Source: CAYXVF01 sp964468125
Lineage (GTDB): Bacteria; Myxococcota; XYA12-FULL-58-9; CAYXVF01
Reading direction: 5' to 3'
NCBI GenBank assembly: GCA_964468125.1
Contig: CAYXVF010000029.1
Location: 1 to 57,658, forward strand
Length of the DNA: 57,658 nucleotides
Shown: in pieces, positions 8,219-16,195 of the stretch
Numbering within the stretch: position 1 is the first letter of the stretch
Layout: each line of letters starts with the position of its first letter
The notes under the pieces: model-generated
What the model was told of the DNA's origin: nothing
What the model saw: only the letters and a program-made list of their open reading frames with translations
Databases searched by the model: none
Made by a program: the position numbers and the translations under genes

Positions 8219-11200
8219 TTGAAACGTGGTCTCTTACTGACTCTTCCAGTCGCCGTCATCGCACTCGCCGGTGCGGGGTACGCCTGGTTCGATACCGATT
8301 CACACGAGCTCCCCCAGAGCCTGCATTCTGGCCTGTCGGCCGGTACCTCTTTTGCCCCAGCCGGGGTGACCAGCAGTACCGCTTCGGCCTCCGGCGGCTA
8401 CGACCTGAGCGCCCACCAGACGCTGAGTCGGGTCATCATTTTGATCAAAGAGAACTACGTCGACCCGGATCGCATCCAGCCGTACGAGATGTTCCTGGCG
8501 GCCCTCGACTACATCGAGAAGACCGTGGCCGAAGTGATCGTCGATGATACGCAGGCCCCCCGTCAGATCACCGTCGCGGTGGGGACGGCAAATCACGTCT
8601 TCGACCTCGAACGCTTGGGCGGACTGGACCAGCTTTGGGAAGTCACACTCGCTCTCCGGGATATCTTCCGCTTCCTGCAGGTGCACATCGATGACCCGGA
8701 GCAGCGCCGCGATATCGAATACGCAGCGATCAATGGCATGCTCTCCACCCTCGACCCCCATTCGGTACTCTTGAAGCCCGAGAGCTTCAACGAGGTGAAG
8801 CTCAGCACGAAGGGTGAGTTCGGGGGCTTGGGCATCGTCATCTCGATCCGTGATGGTGCGCTCACCATCATCTCGCCGATCGAGGACACGCCCGCGTCGC
8901 GCGCCGGGCTCAATGCGCAGGACCAGATCATCAAGATCAACGACGAGTCGACGGTGAACATGAGCCTGGAAGAAGCGGTGGAACGCCTCCGCGGCAAGCC
9001 GGGCTCGAAGGTCACGGTGTGGGTGAAGCGCAAGAAATGGACGGAATCCAAGCGTTTCGTCCTCATGCGCGCAATCATCAAGATTCAGAGCGTTACCAGC
9101 GAGCTCTTGGCCGACGCCATCGGCTACGTGAAGATCAAGAGCTTCCAAGCGAACACCTTCGACGATCTCCATGCGCATCTCGAGGGGCTCCGGGCACGCA
9201 ATCGCGGCCCGCTCGCGGGGTTGATCCTCGACCTTCGCAACAACCCAGGTGGACTGCTCGACCAGGCGATCCTGATCTCGGACCGATTTGTCGAAAAGGG
9301 ACCGCTCGTGATCACCGTCGGGGAGGGCAACCGTAAACGCGAGGTCAAGAGCGCGCACGGACCGGGAACCGAGTCCGATTATCCGCTCGCCGTGCTGGTC
9401 AACGGGGGCAGTGCGTCGGCGTCCGAGATCGTGAGCGGCGCGGTGAAGAACCACAACCGCGGGGTGATCATCGGAGAGCAGACCTTCGGCAAGGGGTCCG
9501 TTCAGGTCCTCTACGATTTCAAGGACCGCTCAGCGCTGAAGCTCACGATCGCCCAGTATCTCACCCCGGGCGACATTTCGATTCAATCGCGTGGGATCAC
9601 CCCGGACATCGAGGTCGCGCACGCATCCGTGGAGGAAAAGGACGTCCACCTGTTCGTGCACGACTCATCGCCTCGGGAAAAGGATCTCGATCATCACCTC
9701 GACAACCCAGAAGTGGTGTCGCCGGGGGCAGGTGTGGACGAAGCGCTCGCGGGTGATGAGCCCATAAGAGTCGTTCACCTCGAAGAAGAGGTCGACGAGG
9801 ACCTCGCGGCGGTTCCAGAGGCCACCGATGAGTTCCGGAGCGATTACGAGATCGAGCTCGCACAGCAGATTTTGAAGAACGCCCGCTCCACCGATCGTCG
9901 AAAAGTGCTCGAGCAGTCTCGCGGCTTGCTCAAGCGCAACGCCGTGGAGGAGCAGCGGCGCATGGCCGCCAGGCTCAAGAGCGTCGGCATCGATTGGTCG
10001 GAAGGCAAGAAGGGGCGCGACGGATCCGCGGCTGTTACCCTCGAGAGCAATCTACGCTCTGGCACCATCAAGGCGGGAGAGGTTTTGAGTCTGACGGCGA
10101 CGGTGACCAACACCGGCCCGGAGCCGCTCTATCGCGTCTACGGCGTGACCGACAGTGAGAATCCTCTCCTTCGCAACCTCGAGCTCGTATTCGGAAAGAT
10201 CGACCCCGGACAGGCGCGCAGCTGGACGGTGGACGTGAAGCTGCCCCAAGACATGGCATCGCGCGCTGACCTGATGACGCTCAGCGTTCGCGACATGAAC
10301 AAGTCGCTCGAAAGCGTGTCCTCCAATTTGGTCGTGAGCATCCAAGAGGAGGCGAAGCCGCGCTTCTCGTTCCGCGCGGTCATCGACGACCGCAAGGGCG
10401 GCAACGGCGATGGCGTTCTCCAGTTTGGCGAATCGGTCGAGCTCGACATCACGGTCGTCAACGGTGGGCCCGGCAAGGCCTACGACGCATCGGCAACCCT
10501 CAAGAATTTGAGCCACGGCTTGGTCTTTTTGGACCGCGGTCGGGCGAAGTTTGGAGAAATTGCCGCGGGCAAGGAAGCCAGCGCGAGCATGAGCTTCAGC
10601 GTGAAGCGTCCGACGCGCCGCCACAACCTCCTCGGCGAGGAGATCGACCAACGCAAGGCGAGCCTGCGCCTCTCCGTGTGGGATTCAGTTCTCGGTGAGC
10701 CGATCACGGAAACGCTCGAAATCCCCGTGGTGGATGCACGGCAGCTGAAACGTGACCGTCGCGCGGTGAAGGTGCCGAGTGGCGCGACCGTGAAAGTCTA
10801 TAGCGGTGCTGACGACAACACGTCGGTGCTCGCTCGCGTTGGCGCGGGAACGGTCTTGCGCTCCGATGGCTCGGTCGACGGCTGGCGTCGGGTGGACCTG
10901 GGCGGCGACGAATTTGGCTTCGTGCGCAACACCGAGGTTCGAGTCCTCTCCGGCAGCCGGAAGACGAACGATGTGGCCCTCAACCCGGGGGTCACGGCCC
11001 CATCGATCGCACTCGACCTCGAGGGCTTGGTGACCGCCTCCTCGTCGCTGCGTTTGACCGGTGTGGTGAAGGACATGGACCAGGTGCAAGACGTCTTCGT
11101 CTTCTTGAATGACAAGAAGATCTATTACGAGTCCTTTGCCGATGTGGGAGCGAATGGCGGCCAGGTGAAGGCGCCATTGGATCTAGCGCTGAAGCTCAAG

Positions 11201-11335
11201 GAGGGCTCAAACTCGGTCGCGGTGGTTGCCCGCAAGAACGACGAGTTGGTCTCGCGCCGGGTGTTCGGCCTCTACCGCGCGAGCGAAGGTGTCGTGGCTG
11301 AACGAACCGTCGGCCGCGACTCCACCACCCGCTGA
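8219..11335 (+). CDS. S41 carboxy-terminal processing peptidase with large beta-rich C-terminal extension
   Basis: This is a CtpA/Prc-family serine protease that trims or degrades periplasmic proteins. Start is TTG 8219 with GGAG seven bases upstream. After an N-terminal anchor (about residues 5-20) comes the family segment MLSTLDPHSVLLKP (about 177-190), a PDZ domain (about 199-280), and the S41 core. The Ser-Lys dyad is visible: S400 in NGGSASASE and K425 in TFGKGSVQ, 25 residues apart as in CtpB and Prc. Unusually, at 1038 residues it is about twice the family length. The extra half contains two CARDB/DUF11-like beta domains (about 605-675 and 716-795), an SH3b-like domain (about 841-915) and a final Ig-like domain (about 928-1020). 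These may bind cell wall or substrates (inference). Confidence 0.9.
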   Translation: MKRGLLLTLPVAVIALAGAGYAWFDTDSHELPQSLHSGLSAGTSFAPAGVTSSTASASGGYDLSAHQTLSRVIILIKENYVDPDRIQPYEMFLAALDYIEKTVAEVIVDDTQAPRQITVAVGTANHVFDLERLGGLDQLWEVTLALRDIFRFLQVHIDDPEQRRDIEYAAINGMLSTLDPHSVLLKPESFNEVKLSTKGEFGGLGIVISIRDGALTIISPIEDTPASRAGLNAQDQIIKINDESTVNMSLEEAVERLRGKPGSKVTVWVKRKKWTESKRFVLMRAIIKIQSVTSELLADAIGYVKIKSFQANTFDDLHAHLEGLRARNRGPLAGLILDLRNNPGGLLDQAILISDRFVEKGPLVITVGEGNRKREVKSAHGPGTESDYPLAVLVNGGSASASEIVSGAVKNHNRGVIIGEQTFGKGSVQVLYDFKDRSALKLTIAQYLTPGDISIQSRGITPDIEVAHASVEEKDVHLFVHDSSPREKDLDHHLDNPEVVSPGAGVDEALAGDEPIRVVHLEEEVDEDLAAVPEATDEFRSDYEIELAQQILKNARSTDRRKVLEQSRGLLKRNAVEEQRRMAARLKSVGIDWSEGKKGRDGSAAVTLESNLRSGTIKAGEVLSLTATVTNTGPEPLYRVYGVTDSENPLLRNLELVFGKIDPGQARSWTVDVKLPQDMASRADLMTLSVRDMNKSLESVSSNLVVSIQEEAKPRFSFRAVIDDRKGGNGDGVLQFGESVELDITVVNGGPGKAYDASATLKNLSHGLVFLDRGRAKFGEIAAGKEASASMSFSVKRPTRRHNLLGEEIDQRKASLRLSVWDSVLGEPITETLEIPVVDARQLKRDRRAVKVPSGATVKVYSGADDNTSVLARVGAGTVLRSDGSVDGWRRVDLGGDEFGFVRNTEVRVLSGSRKTNDVALNPGVTAPSIALDLEGLVTASSSLRLTGVVKDMDQVQDVFVFLNDKKIYYESFADVGANGGQVKAPLDLALKLKEGSNSVAVVARKNDELVSRRVFGLYRASEGVVAERTVGRDSTTR

Positions 11336-11356
11336 GCTGGGTCGGGGAGCGGACCC

Positions 11357-12412
11357 ATGAAGGCCTTTGTGCTCGCCGCGGGCTTTGGCACCCGCATGCG
11401 GCCGATCACCGAGCTCACGCCAAAGCCTTTGCTACCGGTGGGGCAGCTGCCTTTGATCGGCTATTCCCTGCGCCTCCTTGCTGCGAATGACATTACGGAC
11501 GTCATCATCAACGTTCATCACTTGTCCAAGACTCTGATGGACGAGCTCGGAGACGGTAGCCGCTACGGCGTAAATATCCTCTACAGCGAGGAGGATGAGA
11601 TTCTCGGCACCGGAGGCGGGCTCAAGCGCATGCAAGCGCTGCTCGATGAGACATTCGTCGTTTTGAACAGCGACACGCTGATCGATCTCGACCTACCCGG
11701 AGCCGTGGCGGCCCACCGCAAGAGCGGGGCACTCGCGACGATGGTCTTGCGGGAAGATCCCGCGGCGGCTCAGTACGGGGCGATCGAGATCGACAGCGAA
11801 AATCGCGTTCGACGGATTCTGGGAGAGGGCCTCGAAGCCGATGGGAAACCACTCCGAGCCCTCATGTTCACCGGCACGCATGTGATCGAGCCGGGTTTTC
11901 TCGAGTACCTACCGCCGGAAGTAGAGAGCTGTGTGATCCGTTACGGTTATCGCAAGACGCTCGACAACGGCGAGCCGATCTTCGGCTACGCACACGATGG
12001 CTTCTGGGCTGATGCGGGAACGCCCGCGCGCTACCTAGCCGTCAACGAAGCCGCCCTCGCTGGCCACTTCAGCCTGCGCTACGCGCAGCCGCGAGTCGGT
12101 CTCGATGGTGTGCCGGCAGAGCGCGGGACTGGCATTACCGTGAGCGCAAACGCAGTGATCGCGGACGACGCGACGCTTCACGCGCCCGTGTCGATCGGTG
12201 CCGGCGCAAGGGTGGGCGCCGGATCGACCGTTGGCCCGAACGTCGTGTTGTCGCCGAAGTCCCAGGTGGGGCGAGGAGCGCTCGTGCGCGACTCGGTCGT
12301 ATTGGCGCACGGCCGGATCGAGGCAGGCGGTCACTACGAAAAGAGCGTGATCGGGCGGAAGGTGGCGCTGAGTGGTGAGCCGGTGAATCCTCAGCCAGCC
12401 GCGGCGATCTGA
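11357..12412 (+). CDS. sugar-1-phosphate nucleotidyltransferase (mannose/glucose-1-phosphate type)
   Basis: The product activates a sugar phosphate with NTP to make an NDP-sugar for polysaccharide, lipopolysaccharide or glycoprotein synthesis. The N-terminal Rossmann domain shows the signature LAAGFGTRMRPIT, then TPKPLLPVG with the sugar-phosphate-binding Lys, and VLNSDTLIDLDL, in which the Asp binds the metal. The C-terminal third has hexapeptide-type repeats of a left-handed beta-helix (for example APVSIGAGARVGAGSTVGPN). The length of 351 is typical. ATG 11357 has GGAG seven bases upstream. The substrate cannot be fixed by eye: GDP-mannose and dTDP/UDP-glucose forms share these motifs. The last 22 bases overlap the convergent gene at 12391-12699. 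Confidence 0.88.
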   Translation: MKAFVLAAGFGTRMRPITELTPKPLLPVGQLPLIGYSLRLLAANDITDVIINVHHLSKTLMDELGDGSRYGVNILYSEEDEILGTGGGLKRMQALLDETFVVLNSDTLIDLDLPGAVAAHRKSGALATMVLREDPAAAQYGAIEIDSENRVRRILGEGLEADGKPLRALMFTGTHVIEPGFLEYLPPEVESCVIRYGYRKTLDNGEPIFGYAHDGFWADAGTPARYLAVNEAALAGHFSLRYAQPRVGLDGVPAERGTGITVSANAVIADDATLHAPVSIGAGARVGAGSTVGPNVVLSPKSQVGRGALVRDSVVLAHGRIEAGGHYEKSVIGRKVALSGEPVNPQPAAAI

Positions 12413-12699
12413 GGCATCAATACCGTCGACGCCCAGTGGCAACCTTCGGCGATCACCGCCGCGTCCTTCTCACCATCCGCGGTCTGCAGTGCATGGCGCA
12501 AGTGAGCGGCGGCTACGCGAAGGCTTCCGGTGAGCGTGTGCGCAACTGCGAGCTGAAGCAGCGTCTTGGGCGTCGCGACCCCCTCGAGTACCAGCCTCTC
12601 GCCGAGAGCGATCGCGTCGCCATAGGCTTCTTCACCCACGAGAGACTCGACGCGGGAGTTGAGGTCTAGGACATTGGAGAGCTCAGCGGCAAAAGACAT
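12391..12699 (-). CDS. small TPR-like protein
   Basis: This is a 102-residue helical protein. Repeated Ala/Leu pairs at TPR-like spacing (for example EEAYGDAIALGERLV, LLQLAVAHTLTGSLRVAAAH) suggest two or three tetratricopeptide helix pairs, which usually mediate protein contacts. It lacks a signal peptide. I start at ATG 12699, which has GAGGA about seven bases upstream; a longer reading to 12900 would add 67 residues of non-biased, arginine-rich sequence. Its 3' end overlaps the convergent nucleotidyltransferase by 22 bases. Partner and function unknown. Confidence 0.65.
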   Translation of the reverse strand: MSFAAELSNVLDLNSRVESLVGEEAYGDAIALGERLVLEGVATPKTLLQLAVAHTLTGSLRVAAAHLRHALQTADGEKDAAVIAEGCHWASTVLMPQIAAAG

Positions 12700-13226
12700 A
12701 CAGCGATCCTCGGTACGAGTGTGCCCGAGCGTATCGGCATCGCTCAACCCACGGTTGCGGCTGAGTCGAAGGGCAACCCGAGCGGACGTGCTGTCGCAGT
12801 GTAGGGAATATTCTATCGCTATGCTCCTGCGCGCGTTGGGCCGTAGGGCTGGGAGAAACCCTACGACCCGCACGCAAGGAGAAGGAGCGACCCCGGACAA
12901 TTCCGGTGTCTAAACTCTCAACTGACTCGATCCACAACATCGCAGGGGAACGGGCGCGACCCTGTGAACCAAGACCACCTGAATTAGAGCAATCGACGTG
13001 CCACGTGGCCCGCTTGGCCGCTAAGCGCCTGATCTGACTCCGGATCGGGCCCTCGCGCGTTTTGACGATGCGCCGCCGGGCGTCGAGAGACGCGGACATC
13101 CATGTCAGTCGGGCTTCTCGCCCCGCAAAATTTGCGCGCCCAGAGTGTCCGGTGCTGCGAAAAACCGAAGAAAATCGAGCGCGCTGCACCCGCGAAGGGA
13201 CCTCTCTTCGCCGCGATCCGCGACCT
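12700..13226. other. 527-base intergenic region
   Basis: I find no credible gene here: open frames are short and lack the GC3 bias of their neighbours. It contains the promoter region of the small TPR-like gene and a hairpin at 12838-12869 (separate entry). A second GTAGGG copy at 12801-12806 repeats part of that hairpin's left arm. The right half (12930-13226) lies downstream of rseP and shows no clear terminator. Confidence 0.5.
12838..12869. repeat. inverted repeat / hairpin
   Basis: GGG-C-CGTAGGG is followed by a ten-base loop (12849-12858) and CCCTACG-A-CCC. Ten of eleven positions pair, with one C/A mismatch. There is no T-run on either strand, so an operator or structured leader upstream of the TPR-like gene is more likely than a terminator. 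Confidence 0.5.
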
Positions 13227-14243
13227 TTAGGTCATGAGGTCACGAACGAAGAGGAAGAGCATCAGGCCGAGCAGAAGCATCATGCCGATCCCGTTGACCG
13301 TCGCTTCGATCCGTTCCGGAGCAGGGCGCCCACGGCCCGCCTCGAGCGCGAGAAACGCCAAGCGGCCGCCGTCGAGCGCCGGAAAAGGCGCGAGGTTCAG
13401 GACGCACAGGGTGACCGAAAGCCAGGCCAGCGTTTGGACCAGCCGATCGAGCCCTGCTTTGGCCTGCTCCGATACCGCATTGAAGATCCCGGGAAGCCCC
13501 GCGAGCTCGCCGGACTGGGTCCCGATGAGCATGCCCCAGAGGAGGCTCACGAGGCGCCCGGCGCCGGTCCACGCGTAATCGAGCCCCTCGGAAACCGCCT
13601 CCAGGGGCCCATAGTGGACCCGTCGTGTGGCCCAGCCGATGCCGAGGACTCCCCCTTGAGCGGCGGCTTCGGGCGTCGCCACGAGCTCGACCTGCTCGTC
13701 TCCTCGCTGCACCGTCAACGCCATCGGTGTTTCAGGGTGCGCCAGGATCTCCTCGGCAAAGGCCTCGCGAGTGGAGACCGCTCGTCCGTCCACCGCGGTG
13801 ACTTCGTCCCCCACTTCGAGCCCCGCCGCCGCGGCCGGCGAGTCCTCCGCCACGAATCCGATGGTCGGCGAGTCTACGGTCACCTGCAAACCTGCGGTCA
13901 TGCCGAGCGCCGCGACGAGTGCCGCGGCGAGCAGCCAGTTGATCAAGGGTCCCGCGAACACGACCGCAGCCCGTTGCCAGGCGGGTTTGTTGCGATAGTT
14001 GCGCTCGTCGTCGACGACGTCGTCCTCGCGAAGGCCCATTCCGTCCACTTGAACGAAGCCCCCTAGAGGCAAGGCGGCGACCTGCCAGATCGTTTCGCCG
14101 CGCTTGTGGCTGAAGACGGGCGGTCCAAAACCCAGCGAGAAGCGCAGCACTCGCATGTCGAACGCCTTTGCGACCCAGAAGTGGCCGAGCTCATGAATGA
14201 CGATGAGGGCGGAGAGTCCCAGGATGGTCAAGACGATGTGCAC
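13227..14243 (-). CDS. rseP: site-2 zinc metalloprotease RseP
   Basis: RseP is an inner-membrane protease that cuts transmembrane segments, typically of anti-sigma factors after a first periplasmic cut, and clears signal peptides. The first membrane helix carries the zinc motif H17-ELG-H21. The third zinc ligand lies in NLAPFPALDGGRL near residue 285. One PDZ domain (about residues 120-200) sits between; E. coli RseP has two, so at 338 residues this is the shorter one-PDZ form common outside gammaproteobacteria. Start GTG 14243, 11 bases after the recX stop. It is the last gene of a probable pilT-recX-rseP transcript. No anti-sigma factor substrate is seen in the window. Confidence 0.93.
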   Translation of the reverse strand: MHIVLTILGLSALIVIHELGHFWVAKAFDMRVLRFSLGFGPPVFSHKRGETIWQVAALPLGGFVQVDGMGLREDDVVDDERNYRNKPAWQRAAVVFAGPLINWLLAAALVAALGMTAGLQVTVDSPTIGFVAEDSPAAAAGLEVGDEVTAVDGRAVSTREAFAEEILAHPETPMALTVQRGDEQVELVATPEAAAQGGVLGIGWATRRVHYGPLEAVSEGLDYAWTGAGRLVSLLWGMLIGTQSGELAGLPGIFNAVSEQAKAGLDRLVQTLAWLSVTLCVLNLAPFPALDGGRLAFLALEAGRGRPAPERIEATVNGIGMMLLLGLMLFLFVRDLMT

Positions 14244-14254
14244 GGAGTCTTGCT

Positions 14255-14707
14255 TTACTCCAAGAGATCGTCGACGTCGAGGACGGTCCGAATCGCGTCC
14301 GGAGTGAAGCCTCGCCGGGCGAGGAAGGCGTAGGCCTTGGCTCTTTCTCGAGGATTCAATCGGGTCGGATCTCCGTATCTTCGTTCGAGCAACCGCCGAG
14401 CTCGGGCCAGCGATTCCCGAGCGAGAGTTTCGGACTCATCGGGCGACGCAGCGATCTGGCGGCGAAGAAGCGTCTGGTGGACCCAGCGCTCACCCCTCCC
14501 CGTTCGCGCGGCCTCGCGCTGCACCGCAGCGGCGAGCGCGACGTCGTCGATGTAACCGTATTCATCCACCATCGCGAGCGCATCATCGACGTCTTCTTCC
14601 CCGAAGCCCCTGGCGACGAGCTTTTCTCGCAGCTCCCGACGCGAAAACGCACGCTTGGCGACCAGATCGAGCGCGGTCTCTCTCGCGCTTTTCTTCGGGG
14701 TGGACAC
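14255..14707 (-). CDS. recX: RecX-family regulator of RecA
   Basis: RecX caps or inhibits RecA filaments. The product (150 residues) shows the expected three-helix repeats: RAFSRRELREKLVARGF, then VDEYGYIDDVALAAA (the family GYLDD-like motif) and a last repeat RAKAYAFLARRGFTPDAI. Start is GTG 14707, six bases after the pilT stop, consistent with translational coupling. recA is not in this window, although recX often lies beside it. The Arg/Glu-rich composition is normal for the family. Confidence 0.88.
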   Translation of the reverse strand: MSTPKKSARETALDLVAKRAFSRRELREKLVARGFGEEDVDDALAMVDEYGYIDDVALAAAVQREAARTGRGERWVHQTLLRRQIAASPDESETLARESLARARRLLERRYGDPTRLNPRERAKAYAFLARRGFTPDAIRTVLDVDDLLE

Positions 14708-14713
14708 TCAGTA

Positions 14714-15997
14714 TCAAAAGCGCTCGATGGTGAAATCGTCGTCTCCAGCCGGGGTCGGCTGACGAGGCTGGGTGCCCGCATTGCTCGGAGCGGTTTGCGG
14801 CCGTTTCGGTGGCTGCGCACCCATCTGTGGACGAGCGGGAGCCGGCGCTGGAGCGGGAGCCGGACGGCGCATTTGCCCGGGCGAGGGTTCTCCGCTCTCG
14901 AAGCCCTCCCAGCTCGAGTCACTGGTCGATGCGATCCCCGAAACCCGCAGGGCAAAATCATCGGCGTTGGTCGCCTGCCGGAGCGCCTCTTCGTAGGTGA
15001 TGATCTTCTTTTGAAACAGCGCCATGAGGGACTGGTCAAAGGTCTGCATCCCGTAGGTGGTGTGGCCCTTGGCGATCGCTTCTCCGATTTCCTTTGTCCG
15101 GTCCTTATCCTCGATCATCTCCCGGATCCTGGCGGTGTTTCGCAGGATTTCGAGGGCGGGTGCTCGACCCTTATTGTCCGCACGCGGTACGAGGCGTTGG
15201 GAGATCACCGCCTTCAGAACGGCGCCGAGCTGTAGACGGATCGTCTTTTGTTGGTGCGGAGGAAACACCGAAACGATGCGCGATATGGTCTCCGTGGCGT
15301 CGAGCGTGTGAAGCGTCGACATGACGAGGTGCCCGGTTTCCGCGGCGGTGAGGGCGATCTCGATGGTCTCGAGGTCGCGCATCTCGCCCACGAGGATCAC
15401 GTCTGGATCCTGCCGCAGCGCCGAGCGCAAGGCGGCGGGAAATCCCATCGTGTCCACACCGACCTCTCGCTGATTCACGACCGAACGCTTGTCGCGCACG
15501 AGAAATTCGATCGGGTCCTCGATCGTGAGGATGTGCGCGGTGCGGGTGCTGTTGATGTGATCGAGCATCGCCGCCAGGGTGGTCGATTTTCCCGAGCCCG
15601 TCGTGCCCGTAACGAGGATGAGTCCGCGCTGCTCGTTGGCGATCTGCTCGATCGCGGGGGGCAATCCCAGCTCTGGAATAGCCTGGATTTTCAGCGGAAT
15701 GACCCGGAACACCGCCCCGATGGTGCCCCGTTGTTGAAATACGTTGACGCGAAAGCGGCCGAGGCCGGGGACTCCGTAGGCCAGATCGATCTCGTTGGCC
15801 TCCCGAAAGCGCTCCTTCTGAAAGTTGTTCATGATGGAGAACGCCATCCGAGAGATTTCCTCCGGCGGCAGTCGCTGTGCGTCTTTCATCGGGTAGAGCG
15901 CGCCGTGGACCCGAAACATCGGGGGTAGACCGGCCTTGAGGTGGATGTCCGACGTGCTGGTTCGCAGCGCGATAGACAGAATGTCGTTGAGCTCCAT
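14714..15997 (-). CDS. pilT: type IV pilus retraction ATPase PilT
   Basis: PilT is the hexameric cytosolic ATPase that disassembles type IV pili to power twitching or social motility. Visible motifs are the Walker A GTTGSGKST at residues 131-139, the Asp box TIEDPIEFL, Walker B VILVGEMRD, and the His box TGHLVMSTLHTLDA. The core (1-345) is of normal PilT size. The C-terminal AIRNLIRE-like segment is replaced by LEILRNTARIREMI, so this may be one of several PilT/PilU-type paralogues that myxobacteria carry. A disordered tail of about 65 residues (Ala-Pro repeats, then Gln/Pro-rich) follows, ending DDDFTIERF. It is divergent from the kinase at 16196 across 198 bases. Confidence 0.92.
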   Translation of the reverse strand: MELNDILSIALRTSTSDIHLKAGLPPMFRVHGALYPMKDAQRLPPEEISRMAFSIMNNFQKERFREANEIDLAYGVPGLGRFRVNVFQQRGTIGAVFRVIPLKIQAIPELGLPPAIEQIANEQRGLILVTGTTGSGKSTTLAAMLDHINSTRTAHILTIEDPIEFLVRDKRSVVNQREVGVDTMGFPAALRSALRQDPDVILVGEMRDLETIEIALTAAETGHLVMSTLHTLDATETISRIVSVFPPHQQKTIRLQLGAVLKAVISQRLVPRADNKGRAPALEILRNTARIREMIEDKDRTKEIGEAIAKGHTTYGMQTFDQSLMALFQKKIITYEEALRQATNADDFALRVSGIASTSDSSWEGFESGEPSPGQMRRPAPAPAPAPARPQMGAQPPKRPQTAPSNAGTQPRQPTPAGDDDFTIERF

Positions 15998-16195
15998 GAC
16001 TGCTCCAGCGGGGGCGAACGCTCATGCAGGAGCGTAGCACATGGGGATGAGCCCACCCAATCAACCTGCTGTGGGCCGTCGGCGGCTCGCGGTATGCTCG
16101 TGTGGGTGCAAAGGGTGCGCCGCCTTTTGACTTCGGATACACCTAAGGCGCAAATGGGAGACGAGAGGCTCTAAAATCGCCACGATACGAACCTG

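Noticed and set aside
12683..13189. Minus-strand 168-residue open frame
   Set aside because: Arg/Ser-rich, no ribosome site, no GC3 bias, and it runs into the promoter of the TPR-like gene in another frame.
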